The notes beneath the pieces were generated by a model that made no database searches, had not been told where the DNA came from, and saw nothing but the letters and a program-made list of their open reading frames with translations. DNA of 11,558 bases from Bifidobacteriaceae bacterium (GTDB taxonomy: Bacteria > Actinomycetota > Actinomycetes > Actinomycetales > WQXJ01). Made by a program: the position numbers and the translations under genes. The DNA lies in assembly GCA_031279575.1 (NCBI GenBank), contig JAITIG010000142.1, positions 1 through 11,558 of the forward strand, read 5' to 3'. Below are positions 1 through 9,685 of this stretch, piece after piece. The first letter of the stretch is position 1; every line of letters starts with the position of its first letter.

Positions 1-285
1 GTCGGTGACTTGGCGGTGCCCCGAGACCGCGCCCAGGTCGGCCTGGCCGTATGAGACGTCGTCGGCGACGAACTTCCAGCCCGGCTGGTCGTAGATCTGG
101 GCGATGGTGGAGCGAGCGAGCGACGCCGAGACACCCGAACGCACCAAATAACGCACCAGGGCCCCTTCGCTGACCGGGCACATCGCCAGGGCGGTCTGTC
201 CGGCGGCCCAGTCTTCGACGGATTGGTGGTCGGCGTGGTTGGAGGCGAACAGGGCGATCGCCGCCGACGAGTCGAAGAGGAACAC
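1..285 (-). CDS. vapC: VapC-family PIN-domain toxin, C-terminus cut by window edge
   Basis: Predicted PIN-domain endoribonuclease, the toxin of a type II toxin-antitoxin pair; family members cleave RNA using Mg2+ held by acidic residues. Ninety-five codons are visible and the frame runs off the window start. The N-terminus FLFDSSAAIAL has the first conserved Asp at residue 5. CPVSEGALVRYL carries the conserved Glu at residue 40, and GHRQVTD, typical of this VapC subfamily, places a third acidic residue at 95. The start is GTG at 285-283, one base beyond the TGA of the antitoxin, so the two are probably translationally coupled. About 35-45 C-terminal residues should lie outside the window. Toxicity and RNA target cannot be read from sequence. 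Confident at family level. Confidence 0.85.
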   Translation of the reverse strand, partial: MFLFDSSAAIALFASNHADHQSVEDWAAGQTALAMCPVSEGALVRYLVRSGVSASLARSTIAQIYDQPGWKFVADDVSYGQADLGAVSGHRQVTD

Positions 286-286
286 G

Positions 287-520
287 TCAGGCGTCCTCGT
301 CCGCCAGGGCCGCGGCCTCGGCGGCGGAGACCAGGCCGGGAAGTTGGAACACCGGCAGGCCGGTCTTGGGCGACCGGATGACATGGGCCCCACCGCGGCG
401 GGTGAGCCCGTCCTCCACCAGCGTCGTCAAGACCGAGGCCACAGAGCGGTGCTCAAGTGAGGCGATGCGCTTGATCTCTTGATAGGACGATTCCTTGAGG
501 GGCACGGTGCTGCGGATCAC
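287..520 (-). CDS. vapB: VapB-like ribbon-helix-helix antitoxin
   Basis: Predicted antitoxin that neutralises the adjacent PIN toxin and represses its own promoter. It has 77 residues. The N-terminal part (about 1-42: IRSTVPLKESSYQEIKRIA, then LEHRSVASVLTTLV) has the strand-helix-helix pattern of ribbon-helix-helix DNA-binding proteins. The C-terminal part (about 43-77) ends in an acidic, Ala-rich tail expected to wrap the toxin. I chose the GTG at 520-518. It gives the usual short N-terminus before the beta strand, and a TACCAT hexamer lies exactly 6 nt upstream, suggesting a leaderless mRNA. The longer in-frame starts (ATG at 535 or 553) have no SD and would place the hexamer inside the gene. 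Family call fairly secure; start site is inference. Confidence 0.8.
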   Translation of the reverse strand: MIRSTVPLKESSYQEIKRIASLEHRSVASVLTTLVEDGLTRRGGAHVIRSPKTGLPVFQLPGLVSAAEAAALADEDA

Positions 521-526
521 GCGGCA

Positions 527-556
527 ATGGTACATCGGGCGCGGCGCGCGCATCAG
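527..556 (-). promoter_or_regulatory. Candidate vapBC promoter (leaderless start)
   Basis: On the minus strand, CTGATG (556-551) and TACCAT (532-527) are separated by 18 bp. TACCAT fits the TANNNT -10 pattern, and the -35 keeps only the central TGA. A start 7 nt downstream of the -10 would fall on the GTG of vapB. Pattern match only. Confidence 0.4.
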
Positions 557-600
557 GTTGTCGGGGCCGATGCTGTGACGCGGGTGGGGGGTGGCGCGGG

Positions 601-606
601 TAGGCT
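601..606 (+). promoter_or_regulatory. Candidate -10 element for carB
   Basis: TAGGCT fits TANNNT and would start transcription near 613, giving a leader of about 70 nt that contains the whole PyrR-type hairpin. The nearest -35-like sequence (TGTGAC, 574-579) is 21 bp away, which is too far for a strong promoter. Weak call, supported mainly by position. Confidence 0.3.
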
Positions 607-638
607 TGGGGGCGGCCCGGGGAGCGCCCCAGCCACAG

Positions 639-676
639 TTCCTTTAAGACCCGTCCGAGAGAGGCGGGAAAGGAGG
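639..676 (+). promoter_or_regulatory. PyrR-type RNA hairpin sequestering the carB SD
   Basis: The leader can fold as follows. TCCTTT (640-645) pairs with AAAGGA (669-674), leaving an AAGA bulge (646-649). CCCG (650-653) pairs with CGGG (665-668), U654 is unpaired, then CC (655-656) pairs with GG (663-664) around a GAGAGA loop. The top, UCC-GAGAGA-GG, resembles the PyrR-binding consensus (UCC, then a GNGA-type loop, then GG), with one extra loop base compared with the commonest Bacillus form. The lower stem covers the carB SD (GGAGG, 672-676; ATG at 684). In mycobacteria, PyrR bound to UMP or UTP is known to repress translation through such a hairpin. I infer the same here; pyrR is not in the window. 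Confidence 0.72.
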
Positions 677-683
677 CGGACAG

Positions 684-3961
<3,278 letters not shown>

Positions 3962-3965
<4 letters not shown>

Positions 3966-4876
3966 GGCCGTTCGGGGAGCGGTTGGCGGCGGCGATGGCC
4001 GGGCGCAGCCACTTGTGCGTTGGGATCGACCCGCATCCGGCGGCGCTGGCGGCCTGGGGGCTGGCGGACAGCGCGGCCGCCCTGCCCGGCTTCGCCGCCG
4101 CCCTGCTCGATGCCGCCGAGGCGGGCGGGGCGGCCGCCGTCAAGCCGCAGTCGGCCCTGTTCGAGCGCCACGGGGCGGCGGGCGTGGCGGCTTTGGAGCA
4201 GGTGCTGGCCGGGGCCCGCCAGCGGGGGCTGCTGTCCATTTTGGACGTCAAACGGGGCGACATCGGCTCCACCATGGCGGCCTACGCCCAAGCCTATTTG
4301 GACGATGCCGCGCCCCTGGCCGCGGACGCCTGCACCTTGAGCCCGTACTTGGGCTTCGCCTCGCTGGCGCCGGCCCTCGAGTTGGCCGCCAAAACCGGGC
4401 GCGGCGTGTTCGTTTTGGCTTTCACCTCGAATCCCGAAGGTGCTGCTGTCCAACATGCGGTCACTCGGGGGCGGCTTTCGGTGGGCGAGTCAATGATCCA
4501 GGCGGCGGCCGAATACAACGCCGCTTGGCGGGCGGCGCGGGCCGGGCGGGGCGCGGCAGACGGTTCTTGGGGCCCTGGAGCCGGCCGCGCCGGCGGGGCG
4601 GCGCTGGGGCCCGCGGGGCTGGTTGTGGGGGCCACCATCGGGTCTTTGCGGCCGCTCGGCAGGAAGCTGATTGCGCAGGTGGGCGGCCCAATTTTGGCTC
4701 CCGGCGTGGGCGCGCAGGGGGCTGGGCCGGCCGAGTTGGAGCGGCTCTTCGGCCAGGCCCGCGGCCTGGTTTTGGCGACCGCCTCGCGCGCGGTGGCGGC
4801 GGCCGGCCCGGGGGGCGCGGAACTGGCCGGGGCGGTGCGCCGCTTGGCCCAAGCGGTCGCCTTTCTAGGAAATTAG
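3962..4876 (+). CDS. pyrF: Orotidine 5'-phosphate decarboxylase
   Basis: Catalyses the last step of UMP synthesis, decarboxylating OMP. The GTG start overlaps the carB stop (GTGA), which favours translational coupling. The 304 residues fit the larger actinobacterial/mycobacterial type of PyrF. VGIDPHP is at 20-26 and [12 protein letters not shown] at 60-71 (Lys61). The catalytic Asp-Lys-Asp cluster is in [10 protein letters not shown] at 94-103 (D95, K97, D100). SPYLGF is at 127-132, [13 protein letters not shown] at 154-166, and the phosphate-binding end [12 protein letters not shown] at 242-253. Residues about 188-217 are a Gly/Ala/Arg-rich low-complexity insertion before the conserved VVGATIG strand, apparently longer than in relatives I remember. 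It probably forms a surface loop, since all catalytic motifs are intact. Confidence 0.95.
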
Positions 4877-4887
4877 CCTGATTGGCG

Positions 4888-4916
4888 TTGCGTCATCGCA
4901 GGTCAGCCGCTAAGTT
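4888..4916 (+). promoter_or_regulatory. Candidate promoter for mihF-gmk
   Basis: TTGCGT (4888-4893) and TAAGTT (4911-4916) are 17 bp apart in the 86-bp gap after pyrF, the optimal spacing for a housekeeping sigma factor. Transcription would start near 4923, giving a leader of about 40 nt. The -35 matches only TTG and the -10 matches TANNNT. Confidence 0.45.
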
Positions 4917-4962
4917 GTGACTGTCCAAGTCCAAAGACGGCAATTCTAAGGCGGGAAATAGT

Positions 4963-5274
4963 ATGGCTCTTCCTCCATTGACTCCTGAGCAGCGGGCAGC
5001 GGCCCTGAAGAAGGCGGCCGAGGCGCGCCAGACCCGCGCCGAGGTGAAGACCAGGCTGAAGGAGTCGCGCAGTTCCTTGAGCGAGGTCCTGGCACTGGGC
5101 GAGAACGACGACATCATCGGCAAGATCAAGGTGGGCAATTTGCTCGAGGCCCTGCCGGGAGTCGGCAAGGTGAAGGCGAAGGCGATCATGACGGAGATCG
5201 GCATCTCCGAGTCGCGGCGCATCCGCGGGCTTGGCCCGCACCAAAGAGAGCAGCTGATCGAGCGCTTCGGCTGA
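4963..5274 (+). CDS. mihF: Actinobacterial integration host factor (mIHF)
   Basis: Small nucleoid-associated DNA-binding protein found in actinobacteria, unrelated to the alpha/beta IHF of proteobacteria; it binds and bends DNA and was first described as a host factor for phage L5 integration. Its 103 residues match the usual length. The N-terminus MALPPLTPEQRAAALKKAAE starts a basic helix (about 7-35). The conserved core IIGKIKVGNLLEALPGVGK (51-69) includes the helix-two-turn-helix DNA-binding loop LPGVGKVKA (64-72). The end SRRIRGLGPHQREQLIERF is also characteristic. The ATG has only a weak purine-rich upstream stretch (AAGGCGGGAAA). gmk starts 6 nt after the stop, the conserved mihF-gmk order. 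Confidence 0.95.
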   Translation: MALPPLTPEQRAAALKKAAEARQTRAEVKTRLKESRSSLSEVLALGENDDIIGKIKVGNLLEALPGVGKVKAKAIMTEIGISESRRIRGLGPHQREQLIERFG

Positions 5275-5280
5275 GCCGGC

Positions 5281-5877
5281 GTGGGCCAAGGGGCCGGGGC
5301 GGCGGGGGAGCCCCGCCCGGCGCCCGCGCGCCTGACTGTGCTGGTGGGACCCTCCGGGGTGGGCAAAGGGAGCGTGGCCGCCGCCATCGCGCGGCGCTAC
5401 CCGGTGTTCTTGTCCGTCTCTGCCACCACCCGGCCGCCGCGGCCGGGCGAGGTGGCGGGCGCCAGTTACCTGTTCTGGGACCGCGCGGGGTTTGAGGCCG
5501 CCGTCAAGCGCGGGCAAATGCTGGAGTGGGCGGAATACAACGGCCATTTCTACGGCACGCCGCGCCGCCCGGTCGAGGCGGCGCTGGCGCAGGGCCGGCC
5601 GGCCCTGCTTGAGATCGACTTGGCGGGGGCGCGCCAGGTGCGCGCCGCCCAGCCCGGCGCCCTTGGGGTGTTTTTGATGCCGCCGTCTTGGGATGAGTTG
5701 GAGCGCCGCCTGGCCGGCCGCGGCACGGAGCCGCCCGAGCAGCGCGCCAAGCGCCTGGCCGTGGCCAAAGCCGAGGTGGCGGCGCGCGGCGAGTTCGACG
5801 CGGTGGTGGTCAACGACAGCCTTGAGCAAACGGTGGCGGAGGTCGCCGCCCTGATGGGGCTTGAGCGCGCCGGCTGA
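5281..5877 (+). CDS. gmk: Guanylate kinase
   Basis: Phosphorylates GMP (and dGMP) to GDP with ATP, an essential cytoplasmic step. Its 198 residues are normal for the family. The P-loop GPSGVGKGS is at 23-31. The GMP-binding region has SVSATTRPPRPGE (45-57) and EWAEYNGHFYGTP (82-94). EIDLAGARQV (111-120) matches the family's EIDLQGARQV motif, and the lid carries RLAGRGTE (143-150). The GTG start is 6 nt after mihF with no clear SD, so coupled translation from mihF is likely. The first 17 residues are Gly/Ala/Pro-rich and the true start could be slightly downstream; the enzyme domain begins at about residue 18. Confidence 0.96.
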   Translation: MGQGAGAAGEPRPAPARLTVLVGPSGVGKGSVAAAIARRYPVFLSVSATTRPPRPGEVAGASYLFWDRAGFEAAVKRGQMLEWAEYNGHFYGTPRRPVEAALAQGRPALLEIDLAGARQVRAAQPGALGVFLMPPSWDELERRLAGRGTEPPEQRAKRLAVAKAEVAARGEFDAVVVNDSLEQTVAEVAALMGLERAG

Positions 5878-5906
5878 CTTTGGGCGCGGCCCAGGCCTCG
5901 CGGGGG

Positions 5907-5912
5907 TACACT
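5907..5912 (+). promoter_or_regulatory. Candidate -10 element for rpoZ
   Basis: TACACT in the 93-bp gmk-rpoZ gap fits TANNNT well, predicting a start near 5919 and a leader of about 70 nt containing the 5939-5961 hairpin. No good -35 is present at 17-18 bp; TTGGGC at 5880-5885 is 21 bp away. Confidence 0.45.
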
Positions 5913-5938
5913 GGGTCGGTTAATTCGGCGCGGTCGGC

Positions 5939-5961
5939 CCGCCTGGGCCACTCCCAGGCGG
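5939..5961 (+). other. Perfect 9-bp stem-loop in the rpoZ leader
   Basis: CCGCCTGGG (5939-5947) pairs perfectly with CCCAGGCGG (5953-5961) around a CCACT loop. It lies between the candidate -10 and the rpoZ SD, about 14 nt before that SD. No T-tract follows, so it is unlikely to be an intrinsic terminator; it could stabilise the transcript or tune expression. Confidence 0.6.
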
Positions 5962-5988
5962 CGGCCGCGAGTGGCGGAAGGAAACAGC

Positions 5989-6252
5989 GTGGCAGGAACC
6001 ATGGCCAACCCGGAGGGGATCACCAACCCCCCGATCGACGATCTGCTTGAGGTCACCGACTCGAAGTACGCCTTGGTGATCTACGCGGCCAAACGCGCCC
6101 GGCAGATCAACGCGTTCCAGGCCCAGCTCCAAGAGGGCCTGCTGGAGCACGTCGGCCCGCTGGTGGACTCCTCGCCGCAGGAGAAAGCGCTGTCGATCGC
6201 GCTGCGGGAGATCAACCAGGGGCTGCTCGCCTTCGGCCCGGCCGGGGAGTGA
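5989..6252 (+). CDS. rpoZ: DNA-directed RNA polymerase omega subunit
   Basis: Small subunit that assists folding and assembly of the beta' subunit into RNA polymerase. From the chosen start it has 87 residues. The core [20 protein letters not shown] (9-28) and [11 protein letters not shown] (31-41) is diagnostic, and [15 protein letters not shown] (66-80) is the conserved C-terminal helix. I chose the GTG at 5989 because GGAAGGA (5976-5982) sits 6 nt upstream. The longer GTG at 5971 would put that SD inside the gene, and the ATG at 6001 is a possible shorter alternative. coaBC begins 7 nt after the stop, so the two probably share a transcript. Confidence 0.95.
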   Translation: MAGTMANPEGITNPPIDDLLEVTDSKYALVIYAAKRARQINAFQAQLQEGLLEHVGPLVDSSPQEKALSIALREINQGLLAFGPAGE

Positions 6253-6259
6253 CCGGGCC

Positions 6260-7462
6260 ATGATCGTGGTGGGCGTGGGCGGCGGGATCGCCGCCTACAA
6301 GGCGCCCGCCTTGGTGCGGCTTCTAACCGAGGCCGGCCACAGCGTCAGGGCGGTGCCCACGCCGGCGGCGCTGAACTTTGTGGGGGCGGCCACTTTTGAG
6401 GCCCTGACCGGGGCGCCTGCCGCCACTGGAGTGTTTGGCGGGGCGGCCGGGGTGGACCACGTGGCCCTGGCCGGCCAGGCGCGCGCCGTGGTGGTGGCGC
6501 CGGCCACGGCCGATTTGATCGCCCGGCACGCCGCCGGCCTGGCGGACGACCTGCTGACCGCCGTCCTGCTGGCGACCCGGGCGCCGGTGCTGGTGGCGCC
6601 GGCCATGCACACCGCCATGCTGGAGCACCCGGCCACCCAAACCAACCTGGCCACCTTGCGCCGGCGCGGCGTGAGCGTGCTCGAGGCCCCCGCCGGGCGG
6701 CTGGCCGGCGGCGATGCCGGGCCCGGGCGGATGGCCGAGCCGGCCCAAATCGCCCAGGCGGTGGCGGACGCGCTGCGCCCGGGGGACATGGCGGGCCTGC
6801 GGGTGCTGGTCAGCGCCGGCGGGACGCGCGAGCCGCTGGACCCGGTGCGCTTCTTGGGCAACACGTCATCGGGCAAGCAGGGTGTGGCGCTGGCGGCGGC
6901 CGCGGCCCGGCGCGGCGCGGCGGTTAGCTTGGTGGCGGCCAACTTGGCGGACAGCGTGGCCGCGGCGCTGCCCGCGGGCGTCGAGACCGCCCGGGTGGGC
7001 ACGGCGGCGGAGTTGGCCCAGGCGATGGCGGCGCGGGCGGGCGCGGCCGATGTGATTGCGATGGTGGCGGCGGTGGCGGACTTCCGGCCAGCCGTCCGGG
7101 CCGAAGAGAAGCTCAAACGGGACGGCCGCGACCGTCTGACCTTGGAGTTGGTGGCGAACCCGGACATTTTGGCCGCCCTGCTGGCCGGCCGGGCCCAGGG
7201 CCAGACCATAGTCGGCTTCGCGGCCGAGACCGGCGACGCGACCGCCACCGCCCTGGAGCGGGCCAGCGCCAAAGCCCGCCGCAAAGGCGCCGATTTGACG
7301 GTGGCCAACTCGGTGGCCGGCGGCGCCGTGTTCGGCTCCGACCAGAACGATGCCGTGCTGCTGGACCGCGACGGCGGCGTCATCGGCCGGGTGGCCGGGT
7401 CGAAAACCGCCGTGGCGGAGGCGGTGCTGGACGCCGTCCTGAGGCTGCGGCGGGCGGCCTGA
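6260..7462 (+). CDS. coaBC: Bifunctional phosphopantothenoylcysteine decarboxylase/synthase
   Basis: Carries out two successive steps of coenzyme A synthesis. The C-terminal CoaB half joins 4'-phosphopantothenate and cysteine using CTP; the N-terminal FMN-dependent CoaC half decarboxylates the product. Four hundred residues is full length. In CoaC, GGGIAAYKA is at 7-15, the catalytic His is residue 67 (DHVAL), and PAMHTAM is at 114-120. The flap GRLAGGDAGPGRM is at 146-158. CoaB begins near 180 with SAGGTREPLDPVRFLGNTSS (185-204), followed by AVADFRP, KLKR, NPDILA and GFAAETGD. PAMH replaces the E. coli PAMN, and the flap has Gly where E. coli has Cys. As I recall, His at the first position is common in actinobacteria. 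GGGGAG 10 nt before the ATG can act as SD. Confidence 0.96.
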   Translation: MIVVGVGGGIAAYKAPALVRLLTEAGHSVRAVPTPAALNFVGAATFEALTGAPAATGVFGGAAGVDHVALAGQARAVVVAPATADLIARHAAGLADDLLTAVLLATRAPVLVAPAMHTAMLEHPATQTNLATLRRRGVSVLEAPAGRLAGGDAGPGRMAEPAQIAQAVADALRPGDMAGLRVLVSAGGTREPLDPVRFLGNTSSGKQGVALAAAAARRGAAVSLVAANLADSVAAALPAGVETARVGTAAELAQAMAARAGAADVIAMVAAVADFRPAVRAEEKLKRDGRDRLTLELVANPDILAALLAGRAQGQTIVGFAAETGDATATALERASAKARRKGADLTVANSVAGGAVFGSDQNDAVLLDRDGGVIGRVAGSKTAVAEAVLDAVLRLRRAA

Positions 7463-7479
7463 GGCGGGCGGCTTTGCAA

Positions 7480-7511
7480 TTGGCGGGCCGCGCCGAGGCT
7501 GGCGCTAGGGT
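7480..7511 (+). promoter_or_regulatory. Candidate metK promoter (leaderless start)
   Basis: TAGGGT (7506-7511) ends exactly 6 nt before the metK ATG, so transcription would begin at or next to the A of ATG. The nearest -35-like hexamer, TTGGCG (7480-7485), is 20 bp away. No SD is present in the 55-bp gap, which supports a leaderless mRNA. Confidence 0.5.
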
Positions 7512-7517
7512 TTACGG

Positions 7518-8696
7518 ATGAGCGAATCCAGGCTGTTCACCTCCGAGTCTGTCACCGGCGGGCACCCCGACAAGCTGTGCGACCAGATCTCTGACGCGGT
7601 GCTGGACCAGCTGTTGGCCGAAGACCCGCGGGCGCGGGTGGCGGTGGAGTGCTTGATCTCCCACGGCCAGGTGGTGGTGGCCGGCGAGGTCACCACCGAG
7701 GCCTACGCCCCGGTGGCCGATGTCGCCCGCGAGGTGCTGCTGGCCCAGGGCTACGACAGCGCCGAGACCGGCATCGACGGGGCCAGCTGCGGGGTCTCGG
7801 TGCTGATCGAGGGGCAAAGCCGGGAGATCGCGGCCGGCGTGGACCGGGCGCTGGAGGCCCGCGGCGGCGGGCGGGCCGGGCGGGCGCTGGCGCAGGGGGC
7901 GGGCGACCAGGGCATGATGTTCGGCTACGCGGTCGATGAGACCCCGGAGCTGATGCCGCTGCCGATCCACTTGGCCCACCAGTTGGCCGAGCGTTTGGAG
8001 CGCGTCCGGCTGGACGGCGAGTTGGGGGGGCTGCGGCCGGACGGCAAAACCCAGGTCACGGTCCGCTATGTCGATGGCCGGCCGGCCGCCTTGGACACCG
8101 TGGTGGTCTCGGCCCAGCACGCGCCCCAGGTGGACGAGCCGGAGCTGGCGCGCGCCATCGGGCGGCTGGTGGTGGAGCCGGTGGTGGCGGCGGCGGGTTT
8201 GGCGGCGCCCAGGCGGGTGCTGGTCAACCCGTCCGGCAGTTTTGTGGTGGGCGGGCCGGCCGCCGACACGGGGGTGACGGGCCGCAAAATCATTGTCGAC
8301 ACCTACGGCGGGATGGCCCGGCACGGCGGCGGGGCGTTCAGCGGCAAGGACCCGTCCAAGGTGGACCGCTCCGCCGCCTACGCGGCGCGCTGGGCGGCCA
8401 AGAACATTGTGGCGGCGGGGCTGGCGCGGCGGGCGGAGCTGCAAGTCGCCTACGCCATCGGCGCGGCCCAGCCGGTCAGCTTGGCGGTGGAGACCTTCGG
8501 CACCGGGGCGGCGCCGGATGCGGCCCTGGCGCGGGCGGTGGGGCGGGTGTTCGATTTGCGGCCGGCCGCCATCATCGAGGCGCTGGACCTGCTGCGCCCG
8601 GTCTACCTGCCAACCGCGACCTTCGGCCACTTCGGCCGCCCGGGCCTGGCCTGGGAGCAGCCCAACCGCGTCGAAGACCTGCTGCGCGCCGTCTGA
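7518..8696 (+). CDS. metK: S-adenosylmethionine synthetase
   Basis: Makes S-adenosylmethionine, the main methyl donor, from methionine and ATP, using Mg2+ and K+. Its 392 residues are full length. The N-terminus [20 protein letters not shown] contains GHPDK (15-19; catalytic His16, metal-binding Asp18), with Glu44 in the following strand. [12 protein letters not shown] (127-138) and [19 protein letters not shown] (270-288, the phosphate-binding loop) are the two family signatures and are intact. The residue before GHPDK is Gly where most relatives have Glu, a mild oddity. It follows coaBC by 55 bp with its own candidate promoter and no SD. No SAM riboswitch can fit upstream: if the -10 is right, there is no 5' leader. 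Confidence 0.97.
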   Translation: MSESRLFTSESVTGGHPDKLCDQISDAVLDQLLAEDPRARVAVECLISHGQVVVAGEVTTEAYAPVADVAREVLLAQGYDSAETGIDGASCGVSVLIEGQSREIAAGVDRALEARGGGRAGRALAQGAGDQGMMFGYAVDETPELMPLPIHLAHQLAERLERVRLDGELGGLRPDGKTQVTVRYVDGRPAALDTVVVSAQHAPQVDEPELARAIGRLVVEPVVAAAGLAAPRRVLVNPSGSFVVGGPAADTGVTGRKIIVDTYGGMARHGGGAFSGKDPSKVDRSAAYAARWAAKNIVAAGLARRAELQVAYAIGAAQPVSLAVETFGTGAAPDAALARAVGRVFDLRPAAIIEALDLLRPVYLPTATFGHFGRPGLAWEQPNRVEDLLRAV

Positions 8697-8754
8697 TCCC
8701 CCCGGCGCCGGCCTGCGGCCGTCCACGAAGACCCAGCCACTGCGCACGGATGAT

Positions 8755-8784
8755 GTGTCAAACTGTGCAGGGGAGTGTTAGCCT
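8755..8784 (+). promoter_or_regulatory. Candidate promoter for the HTH antitoxin gene
   Basis: GTGTCA (8755-8760, four of six matches to TTGACA) and TAGCCT (8779-8784) are 18 bp apart. The -10 ends 6 nt before the GTG at 8791, so the transcript is probably leaderless. This is the best-matching promoter of the leaderless type in the window. Confidence 0.55.
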
Positions 8785-8790
8785 TGGGGC

Positions 8791-9147
8791 GTGATGACCC
8801 AGGTGATGACGTTGGCCCCCGAGGCCGTCAGCACGGCATCGGGCGAAACTTCGGTGTGGGAGAGCGCGCTGATCGCTTTTGTCAAAGAAGCCTCGGCTGA
8901 AGGCAAGACCGTGGTGGTGAGCACCGAGATCAAGACGCTGACACCGGCCGAGGTCGCGCGCGGCCTCAACCTGTCGCGGTCGACGGTTTCCCGCCGGATC
9001 GCGGATGGCACCATCGGGTCCCTCAAGGTGGGCAATCGCCACCACGTTCCCTATGCCGAGTTCCGCCGCTTGTGGGAGAAGTACATAGGCCGCGTGGTCG
9101 AGGCCTCCATCGACGACATCGAAGCGGATCTGTTCGGGGATGATTGA
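8791..9147 (+). CDS. Excisionase-like HTH antitoxin (toxin partner truncated)
   Basis: Predicted DNA-binding antitoxin of 118 residues. The middle (about 50-96) has an excisionase/MerR-like helix-turn-helix: LTPAEVARGLNLSRSTVSRR, then the wing GTIGSLKVGNRHHVPYAEF. The C-terminal tail VEASIDDIEADLFGDD is acidic, as in antitoxins that cover a PIN toxin. Actinobacterial genes of this type are commonly followed by a PIN toxin, and the next gene here starts like one but is cut short. The GTG at 8791 (followed at once by ATG) is favoured by the TAGCCT hexamer 6 nt upstream. The reading frame looks intact, so it may still bind DNA and regulate itself or another locus. Alternative: a stand-alone small regulator. 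Confidence 0.75.
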   Translation: MMTQVMTLAPEAVSTASGETSVWESALIAFVKEASAEGKTVVVSTEIKTLTPAEVARGLNLSRSTVSRRIADGTIGSLKVGNRHHVPYAEFRRLWEKYIGRVVEASIDDIEADLFGDD

Positions 9148-9217
9148 ATCCCCGGCAATCGGCTTCCGGGTTCTCCTGGACGCGAACGTGGTCGAGTGGC
9201 CGCGGCCGAGAAGCTGA
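9140..9217 (+). pseudogene. Truncated PIN-domain toxin remnant
   Basis: An ATG at 9140 overlaps the antitoxin stop by 8 nt and opens a 25-residue frame, MIESPAIGFRVLLDANVV, followed by WPRPRS-type sequence and a TGA. The FRVLLDANVV stretch is the first strand of a PIN domain, with its first catalytic Asp. The remaining roughly 110-170 residues expected of this family are absent, and no continuation is recognisable in another frame before the converging vapC ends at 9254. I read it as the 5' stump of the antitoxin's original toxin, removed by a deletion or rearrangement. Short length limits certainty. Confidence 0.6.
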
Positions 9218-9253
9218 CGGCGCGAGCGGATTCGGCCGGGAGCTGGCGGCGGA

Positions 9254-9685
9254 TCAGGCCGGGTCCGGAGCCTGGGGCGGCGCGGCCGGCCGGAGGCTCA
9301 TTTCGGGGATGGCGCCGGCCGCCCGCCGGTCGAATGTGGCGGTGTGGGCGCATCCGGCCCGCCTGCCCAACTCGGCCACCAGGGCGTCGGCCAGGTCGCA
9401 GCCCGTCAGGCGGGCGGTGGCGACGGCGGCCACCACCGCCGCGTGCTCCTGGAGGCGCACTTCGCCGAGCCCGGCCAGGTCGCCCACCACGTCCAGCAGC
9501 TGGGTCCGCTCGTAGCCGTAGCGGCGGGAGGACAAGGTCCACAGCGCCTCGACCAGCGTCACCAGGCTGATGAACGCGGGTTGGTCCGCCGTGCGGCCCG
9601 CCAGCAGCGCCCGCGCCGCCGGCGACTGGTTTGGGTCGTCCCCGGCCAGGTGGCGCACCAGCACGTTGGTGTCCAGCCCGATCAC
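9254..9685 (-). CDS. vapC: VapC-family PIN-domain toxin
   Basis: Predicted Mg2+-dependent RNase toxin of 143 residues, full length. MIGLDTNVLVRHLAGDDP carries Asp5. SLVTLVEALWTL has Glu46. CDLADALVAELGRRAGC has Asp97 and Asp100, and TATFDRRA has Asp119, so the acidic PIN active site is complete. The ATG overlaps the antitoxin stop (ATGA), the usual antitoxin-first coupling. The end, after PEMSL (127-131), is a 12-residue Pro/Ala-rich tail that PIN toxins usually lack, reaching the region of the truncated toxin. It differs in sequence from the PIN protein at 1-285, so this is not a recent duplication. Target RNA unknown. Confidence 0.9.
   Translation of the reverse strand: MIGLDTNVLVRHLAGDDPNQSPAARALLAGRTADQPAFISLVTLVEALWTLSSRRYGYERTQLLDVVGDLAGLGEVRLQEHAAVVAAVATARLTGCDLADALVAELGRRAGCAHTATFDRRAAGAIPEMSLRPAAPPQAPDPA

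Noticed and set aside
591..634. Intrinsic terminator or attenuator in the carB leader
   Set aside because: GC-rich partial inverted repeats (GGGG/CCCC) are present, but no T-tract follows; the SD-pairing hairpin at 639-676 explains the leader better.
6295..7479. Long minus-strand open frame of 394 codons opposite coaBC
   Set aside because: Ala/Ser/Thr/Arg-rich composition typical of an antisense frame; coaBC on the plus strand has all its motifs.
7463..7517. SAM riboswitch upstream of metK
   Set aside because: The gap is only 55 bp and the likely -10 ends 6 nt from the ATG, leaving no room for an aptamer.
8709..8721. Terminator after metK
   Set aside because: CGGCC-TGC-GGCCG gives only a 5-bp stem with no T-tract; in this GC-rich DNA such stems are frequent.
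7512..8747. Long minus-strand open frame of 411 codons opposite metK
   Set aside because: It is the antisense shadow of a fully conserved metK in GC-rich DNA; its translation is Arg/Gly/Pro/His-rich with no recognisable domain.
9144..9515. Plus-strand open frame from a TTG at 9144 across the toxin region
   Set aside because: Its start lies in the frame shifted from the PIN remnant, and most of its length is antisense to the intact vapC, with no domain similarity.
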